Below are positions 19,999 to 28,378 of a DNA stretch of 64,000 nt, in pieces. Each line of letters opens with the position of its first letter. The stretch's first letter is position 1. This DNA is from Pseudarthrobacter naphthalenicus (lineage in GTDB: Bacteria > Actinomycetota > Actinomycetes > Actinomycetales > Micrococcaceae). Made by a program: the position numbers and the translations under genes. The notes beneath the pieces were generated by a model. That model searched no databases, had not been told where the DNA came from, and worked only from the letters and a program-made list of their open reading frames with translations. The stretch spans positions 62,001 to 126,000 of the forward strand of contig NZ_JARESG010000005.1 of the NCBI RefSeq assembly GCF_029076445.1. The letters run 5' to 3'.

Positions 19999-21375
19999 GT
20001 GACCATTTCTTCTGAATCTCCAGCAACCCCGCCAACCGCAACCGTCAACTTCCGCACGGTCGACCTGCGTGGGAAGGGACTGACCTTGGCCGGCCTGCGT
20101 GCCGCGGTGCCCCGCGCCAGGCAGAACACCGTGGCGGACGCGGAGGAAAAGGTCCTGCACATCATCGACGCGGTCCGACAGCGGGGCTTCGCTGCCCTCA
20201 GCGACCTTGCCCGGCAGTTCGACGGAGTTGACCAGGTGCACCCACGGGTCCCGGCCGATGCACTGGCCCGGGCCCTGGCGGAGCTGGACCCTGCGGTCCG
20301 CCGTGCCCTGGAAGAATCCATCAGCCGGGCGCGGCAGTTCGCGGACGGGCAGCGGCCCCGCGGCGTCGACGTCGAACTCGGCGACGGCGCCCTCGTGAGC
20401 CAGAAGTGGGTGCCGGTTTCGCGCGTGGGTCTCTACGTCCCGGGAGGCCTGGCGGTCTACCCGTCCTCGGTCATCATGAACGTGGTCCCCGCCCTGGCTG
20501 CGGGAGTGGAATCCATCGCCCTTGCGTCGCCTCCCCAAAAAGACTTCGGCGGCCTTCCCCACCCCACCATTCTTGCCGCGGCGGCCCTGCTGGGCATCAG
20601 CGAGGTGTATGCGATCGGCGGCGCGCAGGCCATCGCGGCCTTCGCCTACGGCGTGGAGGCTTCCGATGCGGGACCCGCCCTGGAGCCCGTGGACGTGGTC
20701 ACCGGTCCTGGAAACATCTTTGTGGCCACGGCGAAACGGCTTGTCAAGGGCGTGGTGGGCATCGATTCCGAGGCCGGGACGACGGAGATCGCCATCCTGG
20801 CCGATTCCTCCGCGCAGCCGGCCCTGGTGGCGGCCGACCTGATCAGCCAGGCCGAGCATGATCCCAAAGCAGCGTCGGTACTGATCACTGATTCCGAGGA
20901 CCTTGCCGCGGCGGTCCGCACCGAGCTGGACCGGCAGTCGGCCCGCACCAAGCACTCCGCCAGGGTATGTGAGGCGCTGTCCGGGCCTCAGTCCGGCGTT
21001 GTGCTGGTGGAGGACCTCGACCAGGGCGTGGCAGCCTGCGATGCCTATGCTGCGGAGCACCTGGAGATCATGACCGCCGACGCCGCCGCGGTGGCCGCCA
21101 GGATCCGGAATGCAGGCGCCATCTTCGTCGGGGACTACAGTCCCGTCAGCCTGGGCGACTACTGTGCGGGCTCGAACCACGTCCTGCCCACCAGCGGTAC
21201 GGCGGCGTTCTCCTCCGGCCTGAACGTGACCACGTTCCTTCGGGCCATTCAGGTGGTCAATTACAGCCGGGCCGCCCTGCAGGAAGTCAGCAGCCACATT
21301 CTCAGTTTGTCCGGCGCAGAGGACCTGCCGGCGCATGGTGAGGCAGTGACGGCACGCTTCGGCGGGACTGCCTGA
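19999..21375 (+). CDS. hisD: Histidinol dehydrogenase
   Basis: HisD catalyses the last two steps of histidine synthesis, oxidising L-histidinol to L-histidine with two NAD+ and a zinc ion. The 458-residue product has the conserved [19 protein letters not shown] (about 142-160), [23 protein letters not shown] and the metal- and substrate-binding region AAEHLEIMT followed by [13 protein letters not shown]. About 20 extra residues lead the N-terminus. Other his genes normally follow hisD in actinobacteria, but here nrdR follows, so hisD stands apart from the rest of the pathway. Confidence 0.96.
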   Translation: MTISSESPATPPTATVNFRTVDLRGKGLTLAGLRAAVPRARQNTVADAEEKVLHIIDAVRQRGFAALSDLARQFDGVDQVHPRVPADALARALAELDPAVRRALEESISRARQFADGQRPRGVDVELGDGALVSQKWVPVSRVGLYVPGGLAVYPSSVIMNVVPALAAGVESIALASPPQKDFGGLPHPTILAAAALLGISEVYAIGGAQAIAAFAYGVEASDAGPALEPVDVVTGPGNIFVATAKRLVKGVVGIDSEAGTTEIAILADSSAQPALVAADLISQAEHDPKAASVLITDSEDLAAAVRTELDRQSARTKHSARVCEALSGPQSGVVLVEDLDQGVAACDAYAAEHLEIMTADAAAVAARIRNAGAIFVGDYSPVSLGDYCAGSNHVLPTSGTAAFSSGLNVTTFLRAIQVVNYSRAALQEVSSHILSLSGAEDLPAHGEAVTARFGGTA

Positions 21376-21401
21376 TTCCGGACCCTGACCCGACTCAGAA
21401 T

Positions 21402-21438
21402 CACAACATGTAGTCCTTCTTAACACTACATATAGTGG
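21402..21438 (+). promoter_or_regulatory. Pair of NrdR-box-like repeats before nrdR
   Basis: ACACTACATATAGTGG at 21423-21438 closely matches the NrdR box (ACACwATATATwGTGT pattern). A second, weaker copy, CACAACATGTAGTC at 21402-21415, lies 22 bases upstream (two helical turns). TAAGAT at 21459-21464 is a plausible -10, and the strong box covers its -35 zone. This suggests that NrdR represses its own gene. The match is by eye and the spacing is shorter than the three turns usually reported. Confidence 0.65.
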
Positions 21439-21504
21439 TTGCCGCCCCTGTTGTGACGTAAGATGCACTTGTAGGGACAAGTTGCTACTGAGGGAGGCGC
21501 CACC

Positions 21505-21996
21505 GTGTACTGTCCGTTTTGCCGTAATCCGGACTCCCGTGTTGTGGACAGCCGCATGGCGGACGACGGCTCCGCCATCAGGCGGCGCCGGCAGTGCCCC
21601 GAGTGCGGGCGCAGGTTCACCACGGTGGAAACCACCAGCCTGTCGGTCATCAAGCGCTCAGGCGTGGGTGAACCATTCAGCCGCAGCAAAGTCATCAACG
21701 GCGTCCGTAAAGCGTGCCAGGGCCGGCCGGTGAGCGAGGATGACCTTGCGCTCCTTGCCCAGGAGGTGGAGGAACAGATCCGTGCCTCCGGGGCTGCCGA
21801 GATCGAGGCGCACGAAGTGGGCCTTGTGATCCTGGGTCCGCTGCAAAAGCTGGACCAGGTTGCGTACCTGCGTTTCGCCAGCGTGTACCAGGCCTTCGAA
21901 TCCCTGGAGGACTTCGAGACGGCCATTGCCCTGTTACGGCACGAGTCGGTTGGAGAAACCGTCAGCCCCGCTGCGAAGGCCGCCCGGACCTCGTAG
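21505..21996 (+). CDS. nrdR: Transcriptional repressor NrdR
   Basis: NrdR represses ribonucleotide reductase genes when dATP fills its ATP-cone. The 163-residue product has the zinc ribbon with Cys3, Cys6, Cys31 and Cys34 (MYCPFC and CPECGRRF) and then an ATP-cone domain from about 48 ([20 protein letters not shown]) to 140. Length and domain order are standard. The GTG at 21505 has GAGGGAGG about eight bases upstream. NrdR-box-like repeats precede it. No ribonucleotide reductase gene is within the window. Confidence 0.96.
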   Translation: MYCPFCRNPDSRVVDSRMADDGSAIRRRRQCPECGRRFTTVETTSLSVIKRSGVGEPFSRSKVINGVRKACQGRPVSEDDLALLAQEVEEQIRASGAAEIEAHEVGLVILGPLQKLDQVAYLRFASVYQAFESLEDFETAIALLRHESVGETVSPAAKAARTS

Positions 21997-22044
21997 AAGC
22001 CCACCGCAGGCGCTGCCCGGTGGCCGAGGAAGACCATGGCCGTT

Positions 22045-23040
22045 TTACCCCCAGAATTCGCTGAGCCGGTCCGCAAGGAACCTGCCCTGGTTGTGCCCGG
22101 CGCGGGCGGCGGCCGGACGCAGTGACGGATCCATCGCCTTGGCGCCAAACAGGTGTTCGGCGTCGCCGGCAGGGAAGACCGTTTCGACTTTGCTCCCGCC
22201 TGCGCGCAGCTCCCCGACCTGGGCTGCAAGGTGCAGGCCCCACTCCTTTGGCGTCCGCGCCCTCCCGCCGAAGGGTGAGAGCACCAGCACCCGCCCGCAT
22301 CCGGCCGCCAGGTCGGCGTTCTCGCTGGATCGCCGGTAGCCGCCGTCGATGTACCGGTTGTCCCCGATGCCGTACGCGAAACCGCTGGCACAGCTGGCAG
22401 CGACTGCGTCCACCAGGCTGACTCCGCTGGTGCGGTCGAACACCACAGGTTCGCCGGTATGGGCGTCGACCGCCGTGATGAGCACGCGCTGTTCCGGCCA
22501 GCTTTGGCCGGGCAGCCGGGCGGCGACGGTGGCGCGCCACCTCGCTTGCCCGGAGACGTCCGACGCCGATTCCATCCCGAGTGCCGCTGCGCCCATTCTG
22601 CGGCGCATGTCAGCCGCGTCCTGTGCTGCGCCGATGAGCCTGTTCGTTCTCTCCAGGTGGTCTGTGACCGGCTTGAGGGGGACGCGGGCGTCGGGGGAGG
22701 GGGCGGGTCGGGTCCCTTGCCGGGGAACCTCGGCCAGGATGGCGGCGAGAAGTTCGGCCGGGCCGGCGCCGGCGATCTGGGCCGCGGCTGTCGATCCGGC
22801 CGACGTCCCGATGGTCAGCTCTGCGCGGGTCACATCGAGCCCGGCCTCGAACAGGCCGGCGATCACGCCGATCAGCCAGGCGTTCCCGGTGGAGCCTCCG
22901 CCGCCGAGGACCAGCGCGCGGTCACCCGCGGCCCCTTCCCGCGGGGAGGCCGCGGCCTGCGCCTGATCCTGGCCGCACTGCGGCCCTGGAGAAGCCGGGG
23001 TTGGGTTGATGTGCCGGGTGGAAAAAGGTGTTGTGTTCAT
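22045..23040 (-). CDS. Patatin-like phospholipase family protein
   Basis: A 331-residue serine lipid hydrolase of the patatin/RssA family with a Ser-Asp dyad. The glycine-rich oxyanion motif LGGGGSTGNAW is at about 46-56, the nucleophile box GTSAGS at about 83-88, and the catalytic Asp in the YIDGGYRRS segment near 235. No signal peptide is visible; the first 40 residues are polar and low-complexity. The substrate is unknown. It converges with nrdR (48 bases apart). The upstream gap 23041-23244 shows no clear promoter. Confidence 0.87.
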   Translation of the reverse strand: MNTTPFSTRHINPTPASPGPQCGQDQAQAAASPREGAAGDRALVLGGGGSTGNAWLIGVIAGLFEAGLDVTRAELTIGTSAGSTAAAQIAGAGPAELLAAILAEVPRQGTRPAPSPDARVPLKPVTDHLERTNRLIGAAQDAADMRRRMGAAALGMESASDVSGQARWRATVAARLPGQSWPEQRVLITAVDAHTGEPVVFDRTSGVSLVDAVAASCASGFAYGIGDNRYIDGGYRRSSENADLAAGCGRVLVLSPFGGRARTPKEWGLHLAAQVGELRAGGSKVETVFPAGDAEHLFGAKAMDPSLRPAAARAGHNQGRFLADRLSEFWG

Positions 23041-23244
23041 GGGAGTCGCCGTTCTCGAATTGCCTGGCGGGCGCTCCCTGAGACGACTACCTCAGTCGTG
23101 AAATCCTGGCCGGCAGGGGAGTGCCCATTGCTGATACTGCGTTCATGGGGTCCCACCTCCTGCGATTGGTGACGATTACACGAATATTCGCACAGTAGCT
23201 AGGTGTGCGCAATGACGCTGTGCCGCTTCCGGCCGAGCAGGGGG

Positions 23245-24048
23245 CTACTTGGTTAGCTTATGCTTGACGGCGATTTCGACCGCGGCACCCACAATTCCCG
23301 CTTCGTTCTTCAGCTCGGCAGGGACGATGGGGGTGCGCAGCTTCAGGTTCGGCAAGTACTCGTCCGCCCGCTTGGAGATCCCGCCGCCCACAATGAACAG
23401 CTCCGGCGAGAAAAGGAACTCGACATGGGAGAAGTAGCGCTGCAGCAGCACGCTGTATTGCTCCCAGCTGAGGCCGTCCCGCTCGCGGGCCACGGCAGAG
23501 GCTTTGGTCTCGGCGTCGAAGCCGTCAATTTCCAGGTGGCCCAGCTCGGCGTTCGGGACCAGGTTGCCGTTGAAGATGAAGGCGGATCCGATTCCGGTGC
23601 CCAGGGTGATGACCAGGACCGTGCCGTCAACCCCGGCACCGGCGCCGTAGCGCGCCTCAGCGAGTCCGGCGGCGTCGGCGTCGTTGATGACCTCAACCGG
23701 ACGGCCGAGGCGGGCCGTGAGGAGGGCGTCGATGTCCGTGTTGAGCCAGCTCTTATCCACATTCGCTGCCGAGTGCACCACACCGTGCTGGATGATGCCC
23801 GGGAACGTGACACCTACCGGTGATTTGGCGTCCGGGGCCTCGGGCCGGCTGGACAGCTCGGCCACAACCTGTGCCACCACCTCGGCCACGGCCTCCGGGG
23901 TGGCGGGCTGCGGAGTGGCGACGCGGAACCTCTCGCCCAGCAGTTTGCCCTTCTTCAAGTCGACGATGCCGCCCTTGATCCCTGTCCCGCCGATGTCGAT
24001 GCCGATCAGCGGGGATTTTTTGTGCGACTTCTCGTCCTTCTTGGCCAA
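23245..24048 (-). CDS. ppgK: Polyphosphate glucokinase
   Basis: This 267-residue ROK-type sugar kinase phosphorylates glucose using inorganic polyphosphate (and often ATP); a related polyphosphate/ATP glucomannokinase is known from Arthrobacter. It has the N-terminal phosphate motif [12 protein letters not shown] at about 16-27, [16 protein letters not shown] near 140, and GTGIGSAF near 170. The C-terminus contains [14 protein letters not shown]. It starts with TTG at 24048, as no closer ATG or GTG fits the conserved start of the fold. It lies downstream of map on the same strand. Confidence 0.93.
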   Translation of the reverse strand: MAKKDEKSHKKSPLIGIDIGGTGIKGGIVDLKKGKLLGERFRVATPQPATPEAVAEVVAQVVAELSSRPEAPDAKSPVGVTFPGIIQHGVVHSAANVDKSWLNTDIDALLTARLGRPVEVINDADAAGLAEARYGAGAGVDGTVLVITLGTGIGSAFIFNGNLVPNAELGHLEIDGFDAETKASAVARERDGLSWEQYSVLLQRYFSHVEFLFSPELFIVGGGISKRADEYLPNLKLRTPIVPAELKNEAGIVGAAVEIAVKHKLTK

Positions 24049-24110
24049 TGTTGTTCCGTTCGTGGCAGGGCGGGCGGGCAGGCCGGGCGGCTGACCGGGT
24101 CTGGGGAAAA

Positions 24111-24989
24111 TTAGGGGAGCGTAAGGATTTCGGCGCCGGAGTCCGTTACCAGCAGCGTGTGTTCAAACTGGGCGGTCCGCTTGTGGTCACGGGTGACAAC
24201 TGTCCAGTCGTCTTCCCACATGTCCCATTCGACGGTGCCGAGGGTGAGCATCGGTTCGATGGTGAACACCATTCCGGGCTCGATCACAGTGCTGTACGCG
24301 GGGGCGGCATCGTAGTGCGGAATGATCAGGCCGGTGTGGAAGGCTTCCCCCACGCCGTGGCCCGTGAAGTCCCGCACCACCCCGTAGCCAAAGCGCTTCG
24401 CGTAGGACTGGATGGCCCGTCCGATCACGTTGATTTCGCGGCCCGGCGCCACGGCCTTGATGGCGCGGTTCAGCGACTCGTGGGTGCGCTCCACCAGCAG
24501 CCGTGATTCGTCGTCGACATCTCCGACCAAAAAAGTGTAGTTGGTATCGCCATGCACGCCGTTGATGAACGCTGTGATGTCGATGTTGATGATGTCGCCG
24601 TCCCGGACCACCGTGCTGTCGGGGATGCCATGGCAGATGACCTCGTTAAGCGAGGCGCACAAGGACTTCGGAAATCCCCGGTAGCCCAGGGTGGACGGGT
24701 ACGCCTTATGGTCCAGCAGGAACTCGTGGCCCACCTTGTCCAGCTGGTCAGTGGTGACTCCCGGCCGGATGTGCTTTCCCACTTCAACAATGGCCTGGGC
24801 GGCGATCTTGCTGGCAATCCGGATTTTTTCGACAGTTTCAGCCGACTTGACCTCCGTGCCCGTGAACTTCGCAGGACCGGGCTTGCCCACGTACTCCGGC
24901 CGCGGGATGGACGGCGGAACGGGGAGCTGCGGGCTGACGGTTCCCCCGGTCAGGGTTCCGGTAGGTGCAGTGGAGGCAAGGGAAGGCAT
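24111..24989 (-). CDS. map: Type I methionine aminopeptidase
   Basis: This dimetal peptidase removes the initiator methionine from nascent proteins. From the ATG at 24989 it has 292 residues: an N-terminal extension of about 40 residues with a Pro-rich stretch ([18 protein letters not shown]), as in actinobacterial MapB enzymes, and then the pita-bread fold. Metal-ligand motifs are [15 protein letters not shown] (two Asp), GHGVGEAFH (His) and the two Glu sites in [11 protein letters not shown] and near the C-terminus. The reading frame opens 11 codons further upstream (ATG at 25022), but the shorter start gives the normal protein. Confidence 0.94.
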   Translation of the reverse strand: MPSLASTAPTGTLTGGTVSPQLPVPPSIPRPEYVGKPGPAKFTGTEVKSAETVEKIRIASKIAAQAIVEVGKHIRPGVTTDQLDKVGHEFLLDHKAYPSTLGYRGFPKSLCASLNEVICHGIPDSTVVRDGDIINIDITAFINGVHGDTNYTFLVGDVDDESRLLVERTHESLNRAIKAVAPGREINVIGRAIQSYAKRFGYGVVRDFTGHGVGEAFHTGLIIPHYDAAPAYSTVIEPGMVFTIEPMLTLGTVEWDMWEDDWTVVTRDHKRTAQFEHTLLVTDSGAEILTLP

Positions 24990-25108
24990 ACATTGATCAT
25001 ATAAGGCACCGCAGAACGCCAAGTAATGGAAGCCCCCAACCTTCGCGCATCTGTTGTTAAGTTACGTGGATCACAGCGGGGATCCTTTAGCCGGAATGAG
25101 GAGCATCG

Positions 25109-25273
25109 ATGACTGAGTACTGGTATAACGTGAACACCCACGAGGTGGAAGAGGACGCGCTGTCTGACTGGAGCCAGCTGATTGGCCCCTACAAGACACG
25201 CGAAGAGGCGGAACATGCCTTGGAGAAGGTCCGCGCCCGCAACGAAGCCTGGGACAAAGGCGAAGAAGACTGA
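25109..25273 (+). CDS. Small SPOR-domain-like protein (54 residues)
   Basis: The 54-codon frame opens with MTEYWYNVNTHEVEE and ends RARNEAWDKGEED, with GPYKTREEAEHALEKV in between. It has an excellent ribosome site (AATGAGGAG) seven bases before the ATG. The aromatic start, GPY turn and EEAEHALEKV helix resemble half of a SPOR peptidoglycan-binding domain, and similar short proteins are annotated so in Arthrobacter. There is no signal peptide, so a wall role is doubtful. It is divergent from map and 32 bases before the YceI gene, possibly in one operon with it. Confidence 0.75.
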   Translation: MTEYWYNVNTHEVEEDALSDWSQLIGPYKTREEAEHALEKVRARNEAWDKGEED

Positions 25274-25305
25274 CCGGACCCGCTGGCACCGCAGAGAGGC
25301 ACGAC

Positions 25306-25863
25306 ATGGCTGATATCAAACCTGAATACGCAGGGCAGTGGCGATTCGACCCGGCGCACACGCGCATTGGTTTTTCCACCCGCCATGCCATGGTCACTAA
25401 AGTCCGCGGTGCCTTTAACGACTTCGAGGGCACCATCACCGTCGATCCGGATGCCCCCGAACGCTCGGCCGTGCAGCTGACCATCAAGGTCGCGAGCATC
25501 GATACCCGTAATGCAGACCGCGACCAGCACCTGCGGACCAACGACTTCTTCGACGCCCCCAACTTTCCGGAAATCACGTTTGTGAGCGACCGGGTCGATC
25601 AGGTGGACGAGGGGCACTTTATTGTCAGCGGCAGCGTCACCATCCGGGGCGTTACCCGCGAGGTCTCGATTCCGATCGATTTCATGGGCGTCGAGCGCGA
25701 TCCCATGGGGAACCTCCGTGCCGGCTTTGAAGGCTCCCGCCGCATCAACCGCCAGGATTTCGGGCTCAAATGGAACACCACGCTGGACTCCGGCGGGGTC
25801 CTGGTGTCGGACAAAATCACCCTGGAATTCGAGGTGTCCGCCATCAAGGTGGAGGACGGCTAG
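25306..25863 (+). CDS. YceI family lipocalin-like protein
   Basis: A 185-residue protein of the YceI family, extended beta-barrels that bind isoprenoid or other amphiphilic molecules. It shows the characteristic [24 protein letters not shown] (about 9-32), [15 protein letters not shown] and the FPEITFVS segment, then [14 protein letters not shown]. There is no signal peptide, so this is a cytoplasmic version, common in actinobacteria. The ATG has GAGAGG eight bases upstream. Its TAG overlaps the panB stop on the opposite strand. Confidence 0.9.
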   Translation: MADIKPEYAGQWRFDPAHTRIGFSTRHAMVTKVRGAFNDFEGTITVDPDAPERSAVQLTIKVASIDTRNADRDQHLRTNDFFDAPNFPEITFVSDRVDQVDEGHFIVSGSVTIRGVTREVSIPIDFMGVERDPMGNLRAGFEGSRRINRQDFGLKWNTTLDSGGVLVSDKITLEFEVSAIKVEDG

Positions 25864-26765
25864 AACGAGTGCTCAGGGCCGGGGAACTGTCCGGAGCGGA
25901 CGTCCTCGCCGTACGCCCGGGCAGCGTCGCCGAGGGTGGTGCGGAGATCGGCGTACTGCTTCACGAACTTCGCCATCCGCCCGCCCCGCAGCCCGGCCAT
26001 GTCCTGCCACACCAGCACCTGGCCGGTGGTGACGTTGCCGGCTCCGATGCCGACCGTCGGAACGTCGATGGCGGCGTCGACGGCAGCCGCGGTCTCCGCG
26101 GGCACCATTTCCATCAGGACACTGAACGCGCCCGCGTCAGCCAGCGCGACGGCGTCGTCAATCAACCTCTGGGCGTCTTCGCCGCGGCCCTGGACCCGGT
26201 AGCCGCCCAGCGCGTGCTCACTTTGCGGGGTGAATCCGATGTGGGCCATGACGGGGATTCCCGCCTGTACCATTGCCTGAACGGTTTCCGCGTAGTACTT
26301 GCCGCCCTCCATTTTGACCGCGTGGGCCAGGCCTTCCTTGAGGAACCGGACGCCGGTTGCCACGGCCTGCTGGGGGGAGACTTCATAGCTGCCGAACGGC
26401 AGGTCCGCCACCACCAGGGCGCGCTTCGCCGAGCGGGCCACCGCCCGGCAGAGCGGGAGGAGTTCATCCACCGTCACCGGCAGGCTCGTTTCGTTGCCGA
26501 AGACGTTGTTGGAGGCGGAGTCTCCCACCAGAAGAACCTCAATGCCGGCCTGATCGAAAATCTCGGCACTGTACTGCTCGTAGGCGGTCAGCATGGCAAA
26601 CCTGGTGCCGTCACGCTTGGCCTGCTGCAGATGGTGGAGGCGGACCCGCGGCGCCGGCTTCGCGGGATCGCCCGACGACGGCGACTGCGCGGCGGCGGGC
26701 CCGTTTCCGTAGGGTGCGGGTACTTCAGCGGACGCGCTTGAGCCGGAGCTATTGGTTGTGGCCAT
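25860..26765 (-). CDS. panB: 3-methyl-2-oxobutanoate hydroxymethyltransferase
   Basis: PanB forms ketopantoate from alpha-ketoisovalerate and methylene-tetrahydrofolate, the first step of pantothenate synthesis. From the ATG at 26765 it has 301 residues with a disordered Ser/Ala/Pro-rich leader of about 40 residues. The TIM barrel follows: [47 protein letters not shown] and the catalytic Glu region MEMVPAE. The C-terminus has [15 protein letters not shown]. The frame remains open upstream, but without homology. Its stop overlaps the YceI stop. Confidence 0.95.
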   Translation of the reverse strand: MATTNSSGSSASAEVPAPYGNGPAAAQSPSSGDPAKPAPRVRLHHLQQAKRDGTRFAMLTAYEQYSAEIFDQAGIEVLLVGDSASNNVFGNETSLPVTVDELLPLCRAVARSAKRALVVADLPFGSYEVSPQQAVATGVRFLKEGLAHAVKMEGGKYYAETVQAMVQAGIPVMAHIGFTPQSEHALGGYRVQGRGEDAQRLIDDAVALADAGAFSVLMEMVPAETAAAVDAAIDVPTVGIGAGNVTTGQVLVWQDMAGLRGGRMAKFVKQYADLRTTLGDAARAYGEDVRSGQFPGPEHSF

Positions 26766-26872
26766 GGCAAGAGCGTAGTGCGGCACCGAGGCTCCTAGCC
26801 ACCTGCCTTCAGCCGGGAAGTGTGTGATACGCCTCATATCAGCCCTGCCGCGTGGGTGGATTTTGCCTCGCG

Positions 26873-26901
26873 TTGACAGGATCCGGCCCGGTTCCGATGT
26901 T
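26873..26901 (+). promoter_or_regulatory. Putative glnA2 promoter
   Basis: TTGACA at 26873-26878 and GATGTT at 26896-26901 are 17 bases apart, about 128 bases before the glnA2 start. A 7-base inverted repeat, CGGGAGC at 26914-26920 and GCTCCCG at 26925-26931 with loop GGTG, lies just after the expected transcript start. I saw no GlnR-like operator here. Confidence 0.5.
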
Positions 26902-27028
26902 AACCCTGTGTTACGGGAGCGGTGGCTCCCGCATCGGGCTGGATTGCTTAGTAAAGTGATGGTGAACTGCTGCCGGCGTCCGCTCTTGCGGACCCGGGGC
27001 GTGAACGATGACCGGAGAAGAGGCCCCC

Positions 27029-28369
27029 ATGGACCGCCAGCAAGAGTTTGTCCTGCGCACAATCGAGGAGCGCGACATACGGTTCGTACGTCTGTGGTTC
27101 ACCGACGTCGTCGGGTCGCTTAAGTCAGTGGCACTGGCGCCGGCAGAAGTTGAGGGTGCCTTCGAAGAAGGGCTCGGCTTCGACGGCTCATCCATCGAGG
27201 GCCTGGCCCGGGTCTTCGAATCGGACATGCTGGCACAGCCGGATCCTTCCACCTTCCAGATCCTGCCGTGGCGCGGTGAGACAGAGCAGACCTCCCGGAT
27301 GTTCTGCGACATCCTGACCCCGGACGGCGAACCGTCCTCCGCCGACCCGCGAAACGTCCTGAAGCGGACCCTGGCGAAGGCCGCGGACATGGGATTCACG
27401 TGCTACACGCACCCTGAGATTGAGTTCTACCTGCTGAAGTCGCAGGAGCCCGGCCCTGACGGCTCGCCGGTGCCGGTGGATGAAGGCGGCTACTTTGACC
27501 ACGTGCCCGGTGGCGTTGCCCAGGACTTCCGCCGCACAGCCGTGACCATGCTGGAGTCGGTGGGCATCTCGGTGGAGTTCAGCCACCACGAGGCCGGGCC
27601 CGGCCAGAACGAGATTGACCTCCGCTACGCAGATGCCCTTCAGACGGCGGACAACATCATGACGTTCCGGACCGTCATCAAGGAAGTGGCACTGCAGCAG
27701 GGGACCTATGCCACCTTCATGCCCAAGCCCTTCACCGAACACCCGGGGTCCGGCATGCACACCCACTTCTCGCTGTTTGAAGGCGACGCGAACGCATTTT
27801 ACCAGGCCGGCGCGGAGTTCCAGCTCTCCAAGACGGCGCGCCAGTTCATCGCAGGCATCCTGAAGCACGCCCCGGAGTTCACGGCGGTGACCAACCAGTT
27901 CGTCAACTCGTACAAGCGCCTTTGGGGCGGCGGCGAAGCCCCGAGCTACCTGAGCTGGGGTCACAACAACCGGTCCGCGCTGGTCCGCGTACCGCTGTAC
28001 AAGCCCGGGAAAGGCCAGTCAGCCCGGATCGAATACCGCGGCATCGATTCCGCTGCCAATCCCTACCTCGCCTACGCCGTCCTGCTGGGCGCGGGCCTGA
28101 AGGGCATTGAGGAGGGCTACGAACTCCCGCCCGCCGCGGAGGACGACGTCTGGTCGCTGAGCTCGGCTGAACGCCGCGCGATGGGACACGATCCGCTGCC
28201 GGCCAGCCTCCATGACGCCATCCGCTCCATGGAGGATTCAGAACTGATGCCGCAGATTCTGGGCGAACAGGTCTTCGAACACTTCCTGCGCAATAAGCGC
28301 GCGGAGTGGCAGGACTACCGTCTGCAGGTGACGCCCTACGAACTGCAGCGCAACCTCGGCATCCTTTAG
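27029..28369 (+). CDS. glnA2: Glutamine synthetase, GlnA2 type
   Basis: A type I glutamine synthetase (ATP, glutamate and ammonia to glutamine) or a related gamma-glutamyl ligase. From the ATG at 27029 it has 446 residues. Active-site motifs are [10 protein letters not shown] near 50, the metal site HPEIEFYLL near 128, and [11 protein letters not shown] near 240. Aligning with GlnA1 puts Trp375 (DDVWSL) opposite the adenylylation Tyr402 of GlnA1, and the protein is 28 residues shorter, as in the unmodified GSI-alpha-like group. It is nine bases before glnE, the same pairing as in Mycobacterium. Whether it mainly assimilates ammonia or ligates amines cannot be told. Confidence 0.9.
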   Translation: MDRQQEFVLRTIEERDIRFVRLWFTDVVGSLKSVALAPAEVEGAFEEGLGFDGSSIEGLARVFESDMLAQPDPSTFQILPWRGETEQTSRMFCDILTPDGEPSSADPRNVLKRTLAKAADMGFTCYTHPEIEFYLLKSQEPGPDGSPVPVDEGGYFDHVPGGVAQDFRRTAVTMLESVGISVEFSHHEAGPGQNEIDLRYADALQTADNIMTFRTVIKEVALQQGTYATFMPKPFTEHPGSGMHTHFSLFEGDANAFYQAGAEFQLSKTARQFIAGILKHAPEFTAVTNQFVNSYKRLWGGGEAPSYLSWGHNNRSALVRVPLYKPGKGQSARIEYRGIDSAANPYLAYAVLLGAGLKGIEEGYELPPAAEDDVWSLSSAERRAMGHDPLPASLHDAIRSMEDSELMPQILGEQVFEHFLRNKRAEWQDYRLQVTPYELQRNLGIL

Positions 28370-28378
28370 GCGGCCGCG

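Noticed and set aside
25860..25863. Overlapping stop codons of the YceI gene and panB
   Set aside because: The four-base convergent overlap is real but is a common compact arrangement with no sign of regulation.
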